NCBI GenBank assembly: GCA_015486685.1
Contig: WFRC01000317.1
Span: forward strand, 1-20,677
From: Caldifarciminota bacterium
Lineage (GTDB): Bacteria; Hydrothermota; UBA3072; WFRC01
Direction of reading: 5' to 3'
DNA: 20,677 nt
The position numbers were made by a program, and so were the translations under genes. Below, in pieces: positions 1 through 7,517 of the stretch. Numbering within the stretch: position 1 is the first letter of the stretch; each line of letters begins with the position of its first letter. Below the pieces are notes generated by a model, which made no database searches, was not told the origin of the DNA, and was given only the letters and a program-made list of their open reading frames with translations.

Positions 1-657
1 CACATCAGGCATATTTTTTATAATAGACAATAATGCATCGATAGCAATTTCATAGTGTTTATGAGATTTTAAGAAACCAAACATCGTTAATATCCTGCCT
101 TTTTCAGGCAATTTCAACCTCCTACGGGATTTTATTTTATCTGCGTTCGTCAGGTATGTCCCGTGAGGAATAATAAAAATTTTATTTTCAGGTACTCCCA
201 GTCTCTTTAAGATTGCTGATTGAGAGGGTAGGTGGACAATCACTTTATCGGCGAGTTTTGCTATCCTTGCTGCATATTCTTCATCCACGAAACCCCTTGG
301 AGAAAATTCTGTCGGTCTTACACAATGTATTGTAATAATTTTTTTAATAGAAGAAGAAACCTTCTCAAGCAGGTCAGGAAGCCTATTGTCAAACCTGTAA
401 ATACTATACTCATGCTGAATATGAAGTATATCCAGATTATTCAATAAGGGTAATATTTGGTCGGGATAGTTTTTCTCTCTATTCCAGCAAGGTATGACAG
501 AAAAGTTCTTTTCGGTTATCCTTTCTGCACCATCCTCTGCAAAAACTGTGATTTTTGCATCCGGATAAACCCTCCTGAACGCCATCAGGAAATAATTCAG
601 ATATGTTGCAATGCCGCACCTCTGCGGTAAATAAGTAGAAATATACCCTATTTTCAT
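1..657 (-). CDS. GT-B glycosyltransferase, family 4 type (5' part, runs off window)
   Basis: The minus strand is open from ATG 655-657 to the window edge, giving 219 residues with no stop. The protein starts MKIGYISTYLPQRCGIATYL, the N-terminal signature of GT4 enzymes (a CGIATF-like motif). It continues with DILHIQHEYSIYRF, ITIHCVRP and IFIIPHGTYL, then FGFLKSHKHYEIAIDALLS, which begins the C-terminal nucleotide-sugar-binding Rossmann domain. Such cytoplasmic or membrane-associated enzymes transfer a sugar from an NDP-sugar in polysaccharide or glycolipid synthesis. The catalytic half, including the expected E(x)7E motif, lies outside the window, so donor and acceptor cannot be named. It is divergent from ftsK and may belong with further polysaccharide genes to the left. 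There is no Shine-Dalgarno; a promoter-like sequence abuts the start codon. Confidence 0.85.
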   Translation of the reverse strand, partial: MKIGYISTYLPQRCGIATYLNYFLMAFRRVYPDAKITVFAEDGAERITEKNFSVIPCWNREKNYPDQILPLLNNLDILHIQHEYSIYRFDNRLPDLLEKVSSSIKKIITIHCVRPTEFSPRGFVDEEYAARIAKLADKVIVHLPSQSAILKRLGVPENKIFIIPHGTYLTNADKIKSRRRLKLPEKGRILTMFGFLKSHKHYEIAIDALLSIIKNMPDV

Positions 658-663
658 AATTAT

Positions 664-691
664 AGAATAATAAAATACTGAGAAAAATCAA
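664..691 (-). promoter_or_regulatory. Putative leaderless promoter of the glycosyltransferase
   Basis: On the minus strand TTGATT (691-686), a 16-nt spacer and TATTCT (669-664) are followed by exactly 6 nt and then the ATG at 657-655. This matches the geometry of the other unit-leading promoters in the window. An overlapping TATAAT (663-658 region) is a better -10 hexamer but would place the start of transcription inside the gene, so the assignment is less certain than for the others. Confidence 0.45.
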
Positions 692-762
692 GAAAAAAAT
701 AAAGGTAGTGAATGAGTAGATAAGTGAGAAGGTGGGAAAGCATGGGGTATGGCGTATAGTAG

Positions 763-784
763 GGGCGAATCCGCATGTTCGCCC
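763..784. repeat. GC-rich hairpin in the divergent intergenic region
   Basis: GGGCGAA (763-769) and TTCGCCC (778-784) form a 7-bp stem around an 8-nt loop. It lies in the 271-bp space between the divergent glycosyltransferase and ftsK genes. It is GC-rich against an AT-rich background, is preceded by GTAG as is the hairpin at 14268, and has no T-run, so it looks like a small dispersed repeat and not a terminator. The rest of 692-894 shows only purine-rich, low-complexity sequence and no ORF of note. Confidence 0.5.
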
Positions 785-894
785 ATTAGTATCTGTTCCC
801 GAAATCCTTGAATTGAACCTACGATTTAATGCGCAGGTTTAAGGGTAAAAAAGAAAAATGTCAAAAAATGTGGGGTGGTCAATCAACTTTTTCC

Positions 895-922
895 TTGACA
901 CCGGGGATTTTTTTTGTATGAT
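895..922 (+). promoter_or_regulatory. Leaderless sigma-70 promoter of ftsK
   Basis: A perfect TTGACA (895-900), a 16-nt spacer and TATGAT (917-922) precede the ATG at 929 by 6 nt. A start point 7 nt after the -10 box would be the A of that ATG, predicting an mRNA without a 5' leader. There is no Shine-Dalgarno. This argues for ATG 929 over the in-frame TTG at 914, which lies inside the promoter. Confidence 0.75.
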
Positions 923-928
923 TGTTTT

Positions 929-3163
929 ATGACGATACTTTACTGGATTATAATATTAATATTTGCGGTTATATTACTGAGGGGATACTGGATAGTATAT
1001 AAAAGGATAAGCCCTGCACACCAGAAATGGATAAATTTTTCTATACTATCCCTTGTATTTCTTCTTATCTTCGTAAGTATGTTAACATACAGAACAGGGG
1101 TTTTGCCTGATAGAAATTTCGGCGGTCCTATTGGTTTCTATATAGCGAAATATCTCATTTCAGGTTTTGGTATCGGAAGTTATATACTTCCATTTATTAT
1201 TTTGATTGGGGCTATAAGTTTTTTTGCAAAAGACTATTTAGAAGTTTTCTTTATATGGAGCGGATTTCTCCTGGGCTATTTCTTTAGTTTAGAAACCCTA
1301 TTATCATTAAACAATAGATATTCGGGCGAGTTCAATAGAATTATGTATCGGTGGATTAGAAACCACTTCGGAATAGGTGGGGTTTATTTTATATTTTTTA
1401 TCCTCTTTTTCATTACATCGGGTTTGTTATATCTATATATTAAAAATATAAAAGGTACGAGGCAGGAGAAAATACCTGTAAAACCAAAGGTGAAAAAAAG
1501 TAAGGTAAAACCTCCTGCACCTGTGGGGAAAGTAGAACTGGAGAAGGTAAATGAAAATGTAGATGAAGATTTTTACAAAAGATATCTCTCTATTTTTGCC
1601 GAATCTACAAATGAATTTGTTGTTGACGAGAATGAAAAGAAAAGGCTTTCAAATGCATTGGAAGAAAAACTTGCAGATTTTGTTGTAAATGGAAATGTGA
1701 GGAATATTATTTCAGGACCTGTTATTACACGGTTTGAATATGAACCCGCACCGGGCATAAAGGTTTCCAAGATATCAAACCTTTCCGATGACCTTGCACT
1801 TGCGTTGAGGGCCCGCAGTATCAGGATTGTTGCTCCAATACCAGGTAAAGGTGCAGTTGGCATTGAAATCCCAAATAAAAAAAGGAATACTGTTTATATA
1901 AGGGATTTTCTGGAAAATGATAATTTCAGGACAACTTCGTCGTATCTCTTTATTCCCATAGGGAAGGATATCACAGGCGCCCCATACTTCGACGACATAG
2001 GAAATATGCCTCATCTTCTGGTTGCAGGTGCAACAGGCAGTGGAAAAAGTGTATTTATAAACTCTATTCTTGTGAGTATTCTTTCCAAATCTACACCACA
2101 GGATGTCCGATTTATTATGATTGACCCCAAGAGGATTGAACTCTCTATATACAATGGCATCCCCCATCTTTTAAGACCTGTGATTATAGAACCCAGAGAA
2201 GCGCTTGAAACACTCAGAGAGGCAATCATCTGGATGGAGTTGAGGTATAAGGAATTTGCAAGGGCAGGCGTAAGGGACATAGAGGGATACAATAAGAAAA
2301 TGAAGGATAAGAAGCCCTATATTTTGATTATTATTGATGAACTTTCAGATTTGATGATGTCTTCCGGTAGAGAAATAGAGGATGCCTTAATCAGGCTTGC
2401 CCAGATGGCAAGGGCAGTGGGTATCCACCTGATAATTGCTACCCAGAGACCATCTGTAGATGTAATTACAGGGTTGATAAAGGCAAATTTCCCTGCAAGG
2501 ATTTCATTTCAGGTTGCATCAAGGCATGATTCATCAACAATTTTAGATGCAGTTGGGGCAGAAAAACTTCTTGGTAAAGGTGATATGCTTTATCTCCCTT
2601 CCGGGAAGGGTAATGTAATGAGGCTTCACGGTGCATTCGTTTCAACAGAGGAGGCAAAAAGTGTTGCAAACCTCTGGGGGAAAATACATTTGAAAGAATT
2701 GCTGAAAGGAAAAATAAAGGATTATTTAAAGATTGTGGACCTTATTATAGAAGAAGATATGCTTGATACGATTTCCAATCCTGCTTTGCCTGGCAGTGAA
2801 GAGAGACTGGATGTATTCTGCAATTTATTAAAGAGGGAGATAGGGGAAGAGTCTTCAGAAAAATTTAAGGGCGTTCTAGAAGAGATAGAGTATTTTTCCC
2901 CTGTTGAAGAAATCCTCGCATCAAAACCTGAGTTATCTAAATTATACAATAATAAAAAGGAAGAAACAGGGGAGGATGAATTATTTGAAGAGGCTAAGAA
3001 ATTAATTATTACACATCAGACTGCCTCTGTATCTTTTCTCCAGAGAAAATTGAAGGTTGGATATGCACGTGCGGGCAGGCTAATAGATGCCCTTGAAAAA
3101 GCAGGAATTGTAGGACCATATAAAGGTTCAAAAGCAAGAGAAGTCTTAGTAAAAGGGGGATAA
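929..3163 (+). CDS. ftsK: DNA translocase FtsK/SpoIIIE
   Basis: This septum-located membrane ATPase pumps chromosomal DNA through the closing division site and helps resolve dimers. The 744-residue product has an N-terminal membrane domain of four or five hydrophobic segments (about residues 1-170). A short charged linker follows (about 175-220), without the long Pro/Gln linker of E. coli FtsK. The RecA-like motor carries Walker A GATGSGKS near residue 367 and Walker B ILIIIDELSD near 465, and the family motif ATQRPSVDVITGLIKANFPA. The C-terminal winged-helix gamma domain, including LQRKLKVGYARAGRLIDALE, occupies about 690-742 and reads DNA orientation sequences. Between motor and gamma lies an acidic segment of roughly 90 residues that looks longer than usual. 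ATG 929 is preferred over TTG 914. It heads an operon with lolA-like and G1P dehydrogenase genes; ftsK-lolA adjacency is also seen in proteobacteria. Confidence 0.95.
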   Translation: MTILYWIIILIFAVILLRGYWIVYKRISPAHQKWINFSILSLVFLLIFVSMLTYRTGVLPDRNFGGPIGFYIAKYLISGFGIGSYILPFIILIGAISFFAKDYLEVFFIWSGFLLGYFFSLETLLSLNNRYSGEFNRIMYRWIRNHFGIGGVYFIFFILFFITSGLLYLYIKNIKGTRQEKIPVKPKVKKSKVKPPAPVGKVELEKVNENVDEDFYKRYLSIFAESTNEFVVDENEKKRLSNALEEKLADFVVNGNVRNIISGPVITRFEYEPAPGIKVSKISNLSDDLALALRARSIRIVAPIPGKGAVGIEIPNKKRNTVYIRDFLENDNFRTTSSYLFIPIGKDITGAPYFDDIGNMPHLLVAGATGSGKSVFINSILVSILSKSTPQDVRFIMIDPKRIELSIYNGIPHLLRPVIIEPREALETLREAIIWMELRYKEFARAGVRDIEGYNKKMKDKKPYILIIIDELSDLMMSSGREIEDALIRLAQMARAVGIHLIIATQRPSVDVITGLIKANFPARISFQVASRHDSSTILDAVGAEKLLGKGDMLYLPSGKGNVMRLHGAFVSTEEAKSVANLWGKIHLKELLKGKIKDYLKIVDLIIEEDMLDTISNPALPGSEERLDVFCNLLKREIGEESSEKFKGVLEEIEYFSPVEEILASKPELSKLYNNKKEETGEDELFEEAKKLIITHQTASVSFLQRKLKVGYARAGRLIDALEKAGIVGPYKGSKAREVLVKGG

Positions 3164-3169
3164 AACGAA

Positions 3170-3700
3170 ATGATTTTTCTATTATTTTCAGGAATTTTAG
3201 TCCAATATGAACATAATATCGCCAGATATAAGGTATTTAATGCGGACTTTACAGAGACATTTTTTTCACAGGGAGACACCGTACTATTTAAGGGTAATAT
3301 CACTGTATCGAGGGATGGATTTTTTATAAATATTAAGAAGCCAAAAAGGGAAATGATATTTGGCAAAGATACAGTAGTTATTTATCTTCCAGATGAGGCA
3401 AAGGCATATCAAATGCCGTTTACAATTCCACTTATTGGTGCAATATTCTCCCCTCTGTCCATATTTAAGGCAGTAAAAGAACAAAAAGACTTCGTAAATC
3501 TTCTTTATCAAAATGGAGAAGATAGTCTATTTATCAAAATCAAATTCAACAAGAAAAAAATGCCCGTTTTCATCTCATACAATAGTGATGTTTCCTCTAT
3601 TCATTTTCAGTTCAAGAAGATAAAACTCCATTCCCGTAATATCAAGTATTTTCCCAAATTGCCGGATTCCGTTAAGGTGAAGAAAATTTCTTCTGATTAA
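3170..3700 (+). CDS. lolA: LolA-like outer-membrane lipoprotein carrier
   Basis: LolA carries lipoproteins through the periplasm from the LolCDE exporter to the outer membrane. The 176-residue product shows the family's pattern: FNADFTETFFSQGDTVLFKG (F-x-A-x-F-x-Q type motif with a following G), alternating beta-strands such as NITVSRDGFFINIKKPKREM, and DTVVIYLPDEAKAYQMPF, matching the 'D-x-x-W-x-Y-x-P' region. The signal sequence is very short (MIFLLFSGILVQ) and lacks the usual basic N-terminus, so the start may be imperfect or export unusual. A GGGGGA run 9 nt upstream of ATG 3170 could act as ribosome site. It follows ftsK by 6 nt and precedes the G1P dehydrogenase by 1 nt. LolA sequences diverge strongly, so the call rests on pattern plus ftsK adjacency. 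Its presence implies an outer membrane. Confidence 0.75.
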   Translation: MIFLLFSGILVQYEHNIARYKVFNADFTETFFSQGDTVLFKGNITVSRDGFFINIKKPKREMIFGKDTVVIYLPDEAKAYQMPFTIPLIGAIFSPLSIFKAVKEQKDFVNLLYQNGEDSLFIKIKFNKKKMPVFISYNSDVSSIHFQFKKIKLHSRNIKYFPKLPDSVKVKKISSD

Positions 3701-3701
3701 T

Positions 3702-4736
3702 ATGGACTTGCATTTCTCTCCCAGAATAATTGAAATAGGAAAGGGCAAAAGTGAAAGGTTACAATCCATTATTGAGAAAAATTTTGGCAATGTTAATGCA
3801 GGATTAATTACAGGCGGCAACAGGGTTAAACAAATTGCAGAAAATGTTATTACCCATTTTAACTCAAAAATACTAACCATTGTGCTGAAGAATACCCTGT
3901 CGGAAGATATTAAAAAGATTGAAAAGGAAATTGTTAAAGAAAATGTTAAACTTATTATAGGTATAGGTGGAGGAAGCGTTCTTGATACAAGTAAGTTAAT
4001 TGCTTACCATATCAATATCCCTTTTCTCTCTTTTCCTACTACACTTTCCAATGATGGTATATATTCTCCTATTGTTGTGATAAAAAATGATAAAAGATTA
4101 AAAAGGGAATGGACACCTTTGCCAGAAGGTATTATAGTAGATACAGACATTATAAAAGACGCCCCTTATAATACTATATTGGCAGGCATTGGAGACCTCA
4201 TCGCAAATCTTTCAGCGGTGCAGGATTGGCAGATTTCCTCAATTCACACAGGTGAAGAGATAAATTATGAAGCATTGTATTTGTCAAAGGGGGCGGCAGA
4301 AAGATTTCTGTATTATATTTTATCGCAGGATACCCAAAATAAAGATAAATTTTTAACAAATCTTACTGAAAGTTTGATTATGAGTGGCATTTCTATGGCA
4401 GTCGCAGGAAGTTCAAGGCCTGCAAGTGGTTCAGAACACCTCATCAGTCATTGTCTTGATAGGATTATGGGAAAACCATTACTGCATGGAATTCAAGCAG
4501 GTATTGCCGCTATATTTACGCTTTCTTTACAGCACAGCGGATATCTTCCTGCTGTAAAAAAGATGTATAAGTCTATTTCATTTCCACTATCTCTTGTGAA
4601 ATCAGGTGTTACTAAAGATGTATTTATTTCAGCCGTAGAATGTGCCCCTGAAATCAGGAAAAGGTTTACTGTATTAAATATTAAAGATAAAAAAGAAATA
4701 GAAAACGCAATAAAGGAATCGGGAATAACGGAGTAA
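3702..4736 (+). CDS. egsA: sn-glycerol-1-phosphate dehydrogenase (archaeal EgsA / AraM family)
   Basis: The enzyme reduces dihydroxyacetone phosphate with NAD(P)H to sn-glycerol-1-phosphate, the archaeal lipid backbone precursor, in the cytoplasm. The 344-residue product belongs to the iron-type alcohol dehydrogenase fold. It has the dinucleotide loop GIGGGSVLDTSK (87-98), FPTTLSNDGIYSPIVV (111-126), the signature AGIGDLIANLSAVQDW (161-176) and GSSRPASGSEHLISHCLD (236-253). The expected zinc ligands are D165, H246 and H262 (in LHGIQAG). These match G1P dehydrogenases and differ from ordinary GldA. The gene lies 1 nt after the lolA-like gene and has no clear Shine-Dalgarno, suggesting translational coupling. 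No GGGP synthase homologue lies in the window, so whether the product feeds archaeal-type ether lipids or an AraM-like heptaprenylglyceryl phosphate route is open. Confidence 0.9.
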   Translation: MDLHFSPRIIEIGKGKSERLQSIIEKNFGNVNAGLITGGNRVKQIAENVITHFNSKILTIVLKNTLSEDIKKIEKEIVKENVKLIIGIGGGSVLDTSKLIAYHINIPFLSFPTTLSNDGIYSPIVVIKNDKRLKREWTPLPEGIIVDTDIIKDAPYNTILAGIGDLIANLSAVQDWQISSIHTGEEINYEALYLSKGAAERFLYYILSQDTQNKDKFLTNLTESLIMSGISMAVAGSSRPASGSEHLISHCLDRIMGKPLLHGIQAGIAAIFTLSLQHSGYLPAVKKMYKSISFPLSLVKSGVTKDVFISAVECAPEIRKRFTVLNIKDKKEIENAIKESGITE

Positions 4737-4750
4737 AAACAGATGCCAGC

Positions 4751-4813
4751 AAAAGAAGAAGGAGAAAGGGAAAAATAGAACAGAGAGAGAGGGAGAAGAG
4801 AAAAAAAGAAGGG
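4751..4813 (+). repeat. Polypurine tract between operons
   Basis: Sixty-one of 63 bases are A or G on the plus strand (exceptions T4776 and C4781). The tract lies between the G1P dehydrogenase stop and the next promoter. No ORF, terminator hairpin or protein-like periodicity was found in it. Its origin may be low-complexity slippage. Confidence 0.6.
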
Positions 4814-4832
4814 TTACACTTTTGAACAAATG

Positions 4833-4861
4833 TTTTTTTGGATTCCATCCTCAAAAAAAAA
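4833..4861 (+). other. T-run/A-run hairpin upstream of the SLBB operon promoter
   Basis: Seven T (4833-4839), GGAT, a 3-nt loop, ATCC, then TC and nine A (4853-4861) form an imperfect inverted repeat ending 1 nt before the -35 box. The order T-then-A is the reverse of an intrinsic terminator on the plus strand. The A-tract next to -35 could act as an UP element. This is inference from position only. Confidence 0.35.
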
Positions 4862-4862
4862 C

Positions 4863-4890
4863 TTGACATTGTTTAAATTATTTGTATACT
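4863..4890 (+). promoter_or_regulatory. Leaderless sigma-70 promoter of the polysaccharide-export operon
   Basis: TTGACA (4863-4868), a 16-nt spacer and TATACT (4885-4890) are followed by 6 nt and ATG 4897. The predicted start of transcription is the first base of the start codon. No Shine-Dalgarno is present. The in-frame TTG at 4882 lies inside the promoter and is therefore unlikely to be the start. Confidence 0.75.
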
Positions 4891-4896
4891 CAAAAT

Positions 4897-5331
4897 ATGT
4901 ATTGGATACTAATAATTTTAGGATTATCTGTTACGCCTCAATCAGAAGTAAATACAGGTATAAAACAGAATTATCCCGAAGTGTTTGTAAAGGTTCGGGT
5001 ATGGGGGCTTGTGAGAACCCCGGGTATATATTATTTACCTCCTTCCAGTAATGTTCTTGATGCAATTTCATCCGCAGGTGGTCCAAAGAGTGGTGCCAAT
5101 CTTTCAAATATAAAGTTAATCAGGGCAAATAGAGGAGAAATTCTGTATATAAATGTTGGTAAGTATATTAATGGAAAAAATGTAGATATTCCGTATGTCC
5201 AATCAGGAGATATGATTTATGTCCAGCAATCTTTTCTTGATAAATTTATAGGCGCCGTTAGAACTCTTGCGATATTCACGGGAAGCATAGGGCTAATTTA
5301 TCAAATCATATATACAAAAACAAAAGGCTAA
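4897..5331 (+). CDS. Small SLBB-domain protein, polysaccharide-export type
   Basis: The 144-residue product begins with a hydrophobic export signal (MYWILIILGLSVTPQS). It continues as one SLBB (beta-grasp) domain, about residues 28-110: VKVRVWGLVRTPGIYYLPPS, then VLDAISSAGGPKSGANLSNI and the closing VQSGDMIYVQQS. A hydrophobic C-terminal helix follows (about 115-138), resembling the membrane segment ending many Wza-like proteins. SLBB domains of Wza-family proteins line the periplasmic export channel for capsule or exopolysaccharide. The N-terminal Poly_export domain, which forms much of the Wza barrel, is absent, and the protein is well under half the usual length. It may be an inner-membrane-anchored adaptor between a channel and the Wzz/BY-kinase encoded 8 nt downstream. 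The role is inferred from fold and context. Confidence 0.8.
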   Translation: MYWILIILGLSVTPQSEVNTGIKQNYPEVFVKVRVWGLVRTPGIYYLPPSSNVLDAISSAGGPKSGANLSNIKLIRANRGEILYINVGKYINGKNVDIPYVQSGDMIYVQQSFLDKFIGAVRTLAIFTGSIGLIYQIIYTKTKG

Positions 5332-5339
5332 TCTTAATA

Positions 5340-7517
5340 ATGGAAAACAAACCTTCAAAAGAAGTTGAAATAGATATTTCCAAACTTTTTGAAGTAATGA
5401 AGAGGAGAAAATATGTATTCAGTGTAATACTGGCAGGTATTTTACTCAGTGCAATAATATTCATTATTATAACCCCAAAAACATACAAGGCTGTTTCTAA
5501 AATTCTCGTAATGGAAAGCCAGGCTTCTAATATGCCATTTAGTTATTATATAGGTCAAGAAAACCCTATTAATAATGAAATTCAGGTAATTACCAGTTTA
5601 GACTTCTCAAAGAAGGTTGCATCTAAATTGATGGAAAGAAATGACCTTAATATATATGTAGATTTTAATGATATAAGCGATTTTCCCTCGTTTATTAACC
5701 AGAGTTTTGTTGTTGAACCCATTGAAAACAGCGATGTTATAAAAATTACAGCCTTCTCTACAAACCCTATGTTTGCCAAAATTTTAGCGAATAAAATTGC
5801 AGAAACTGCTGTTGATTACTCTACAGAATTCGCAAAGAGTGAATTGACCAGGATGAAAGATTTTCTAAATCAACAAATACCTATTGCGGAAAGTCAATTG
5901 AAAAAATCCGAAGAGAAATTGAGGGCATTCAAAGTAAAAAATAACATCCTATCTCTCTCAGATGAAATGAAATCCGTTTCTTCTACGATATCTGACCTTG
6001 ATGTTCAAAAATATGCCGCTGAGATTAAATATAAAGAAATAACGGCAAAACTTAAATATTTAGCAGAAGAATTAAAAAAGCAAAAGAATGAATTTGCAGA
6101 AAATCTTATTCAATCAAGTAATCCTTATATATCAGGGCTACTAGGCAAATTAAGGGAGATGGAATCCAGTCTTTCTGTTATGGAACTTCAGGGTGATACA
6201 GGTGTTTCAGAGAAAATGGCATTGAAATTAAGCATAGATAGCTTAAAATATGCTATAAAATCTGAGGTAGGCAAAATGACTTCGGGTATTGCTTTATCTA
6301 CCCCATCGACATTTAATAGCCAGATCGCCGATAATATTACAGAGTCTCAGATGGAAAAGTCTGCGATTGAAGGTAAGGTGGACGCAATTAAAACTCTGGA
6401 AGAAAAATATTTCTCAAAGATGTTGGGATTACCCAAAAAGGAGATTGAACTGGCAAAAATACAGAGGGAATATGAAATTGCTGAAAATATTTGCCAGATG
6501 CTTTATAAAAAATATGAGGATATACAGATTGAGGAAGCGGGAAAATTGGGGAATGTGAGAATAGTAGAGCAATCTCATAAACCAAAATTTCCTATAAAAC
6601 CAAAGAAGAAGTTGACACTTGCTCTCGCATTAGTTATAGGTATAGGGCTTGGATTCTCCGGGGTAATTGTATTAGAATTCTTCGATACGACAATAAAAAC
6701 TGAGGATGATATAAGAGATTTCACGGAGCTTTCTGTAATTGGCAGTATTCCTATGATAAGGAAGATGGGCAGAAAAAAGGTTAGAAGAGGGGACGAAATA
6801 TTAAGCATCTCTGAGAGGTTAATTACAAAAGCAAAACCTCGCTCAACAGTATCAGAATCCTTTAGAACCTTGAGGACTGCACTTGAATTTTCACATCGGG
6901 ATAAAGGGATAAAATCTGTTGTTATTACAAGTTCCATTCCATGGGAAGGGAAATCTACCATTTCTGCAAATCTTGGTATTACTGCTGCAAAAACGGGAAT
7001 GAAGACAATAATTCTGGATGGAGACTTAAGAAAGCCAGTGATTTCAAAAATTTTTGGATTGCAAAAGCATACTTATGGACTCACCGAAATTTTTAAGAAT
7101 AGAACTTCCATAGAGGACTCAATAAAAACTACTGATATTGAGAATCTGTGTGTCCTCCCTGCTGGTCCGATGGTGCCAAATCCTTCGGAATTCTTAAACA
7201 CAGAGAATATCCAGAGGGTTTTGAAATATTTAGAAAAACATTTTGATTCTATTATAATTGATACTCCACCTCTGCTCCCTGTAAGTGACGCAGTTGTCTT
7301 AGGTTCTGTGGCAGATGGTATTCTTATTACTGTTAGAGCTGCATATACAAAGAGGGATGCACTTCAGAAGTCAATAGGGAGATTAAGTAGTATCTACGAA
7401 AAGATTATAGGGGTAGTAATCAATGCAATTCCTATTGGAGCAGGAGGATATTATTCCCATTATTACCATTATTATGGATATTATGGATATTATGGAAAGG
7501 AGGAAAAAAATGAGTAA
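5340..7517 (+). CDS. Polysaccharide co-polymerase fused to tyrosine autokinase (Wzz/BY-kinase, Wzc type)
   Basis: This 725-residue inner-membrane protein should set chain length and drive export of a surface polysaccharide. The Wzz domain begins with TM1 (about 28-48), has a long periplasmic coiled-coil region (about 170-390) and ends with KFPIKPKKK, a proline-rich motif, before TM2 (about 420-445). The cytoplasmic BY-kinase domain has Walker A SSIPWEGKST near 531-540, Walker A' ILDGDLRKP near 558 and Walker B IIIDTPP near 637. An EFLNT motif and the RTLRTALEF oligomerisation helix are also visible. The tail YYSHYYHYYGYYGYYG holds ten tyrosines, the typical autophosphorylation cluster. The start at ATG 5340 has only a weak AAGG far upstream. 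The stop overlaps the next gene by 8 nt. Kinase and transport domains are fused as in proteobacterial Wzc, not split as in Firmicutes. Confidence 0.95.
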   Translation: MENKPSKEVEIDISKLFEVMKRRKYVFSVILAGILLSAIIFIIITPKTYKAVSKILVMESQASNMPFSYYIGQENPINNEIQVITSLDFSKKVASKLMERNDLNIYVDFNDISDFPSFINQSFVVEPIENSDVIKITAFSTNPMFAKILANKIAETAVDYSTEFAKSELTRMKDFLNQQIPIAESQLKKSEEKLRAFKVKNNILSLSDEMKSVSSTISDLDVQKYAAEIKYKEITAKLKYLAEELKKQKNEFAENLIQSSNPYISGLLGKLREMESSLSVMELQGDTGVSEKMALKLSIDSLKYAIKSEVGKMTSGIALSTPSTFNSQIADNITESQMEKSAIEGKVDAIKTLEEKYFSKMLGLPKKEIELAKIQREYEIAENICQMLYKKYEDIQIEEAGKLGNVRIVEQSHKPKFPIKPKKKLTLALALVIGIGLGFSGVIVLEFFDTTIKTEDDIRDFTELSVIGSIPMIRKMGRKKVRRGDEILSISERLITKAKPRSTVSESFRTLRTALEFSHRDKGIKSVVITSSIPWEGKSTISANLGITAAKTGMKTIILDGDLRKPVISKIFGLQKHTYGLTEIFKNRTSIEDSIKTTDIENLCVLPAGPMVPNPSEFLNTENIQRVLKYLEKHFDSIIIDTPPLLPVSDAVVLGSVADGILITVRAAYTKRDALQKSIGRLSSIYEKIIGVVINAIPIGAGGYYSHYYHYYGYYGYYGKEEKNE
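7470..7496 (+). repeat. Three tandem copies of a 9-nt unit encoding Tyr-Tyr-Gly
   Basis: TATTATGGA occurs three times without interruption at 7470, 7479 and 7488, encoding YYG three times in the autokinase tail. Unit gain or loss would change the tyrosine number by two without a frameshift. Confidence 0.85.

Noticed and set aside
479..691. A 70-residue minus-strand frame near the left edge
   Set aside because: It is the wrong frame of the glycosyltransferase; the frame starting at 657 gives clear GT4 motifs to the window edge.
914..928. TTG at 914 as the ftsK start
   Set aside because: It lies upstream of and overlaps the -10 box (917-922), so it would not be in the predicted transcript; ATG 929 fits the promoter spacing.
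1573..3366. Minus-strand open frames opposite ftsK and the lolA-like gene
   Set aside because: They lie against strongly coding sequence with clear domain matches, resemble no family, and have no promoter or ribosome site.
4833..4861. Intrinsic terminator
   Set aside because: The T-run precedes and the A-run follows the short stem, the opposite of a plus-strand terminator, and the stem is only 4 bp of mixed sequence.
4882..4896. TTG at 4882 as the SLBB gene start
   Set aside because: It overlaps the spacer and -10 box; ATG 4897 gives a normal hydrophobic export signal and the common 6-nt spacing.
7423..7509. ATG 7423 as the start of the sensor gene
   Set aside because: The extra 29 residues overlap the kinase's tyrosine-tail coding sequence and have no ribosome site, whereas ATG 7510 follows AAAGGAGG by 6 nt.
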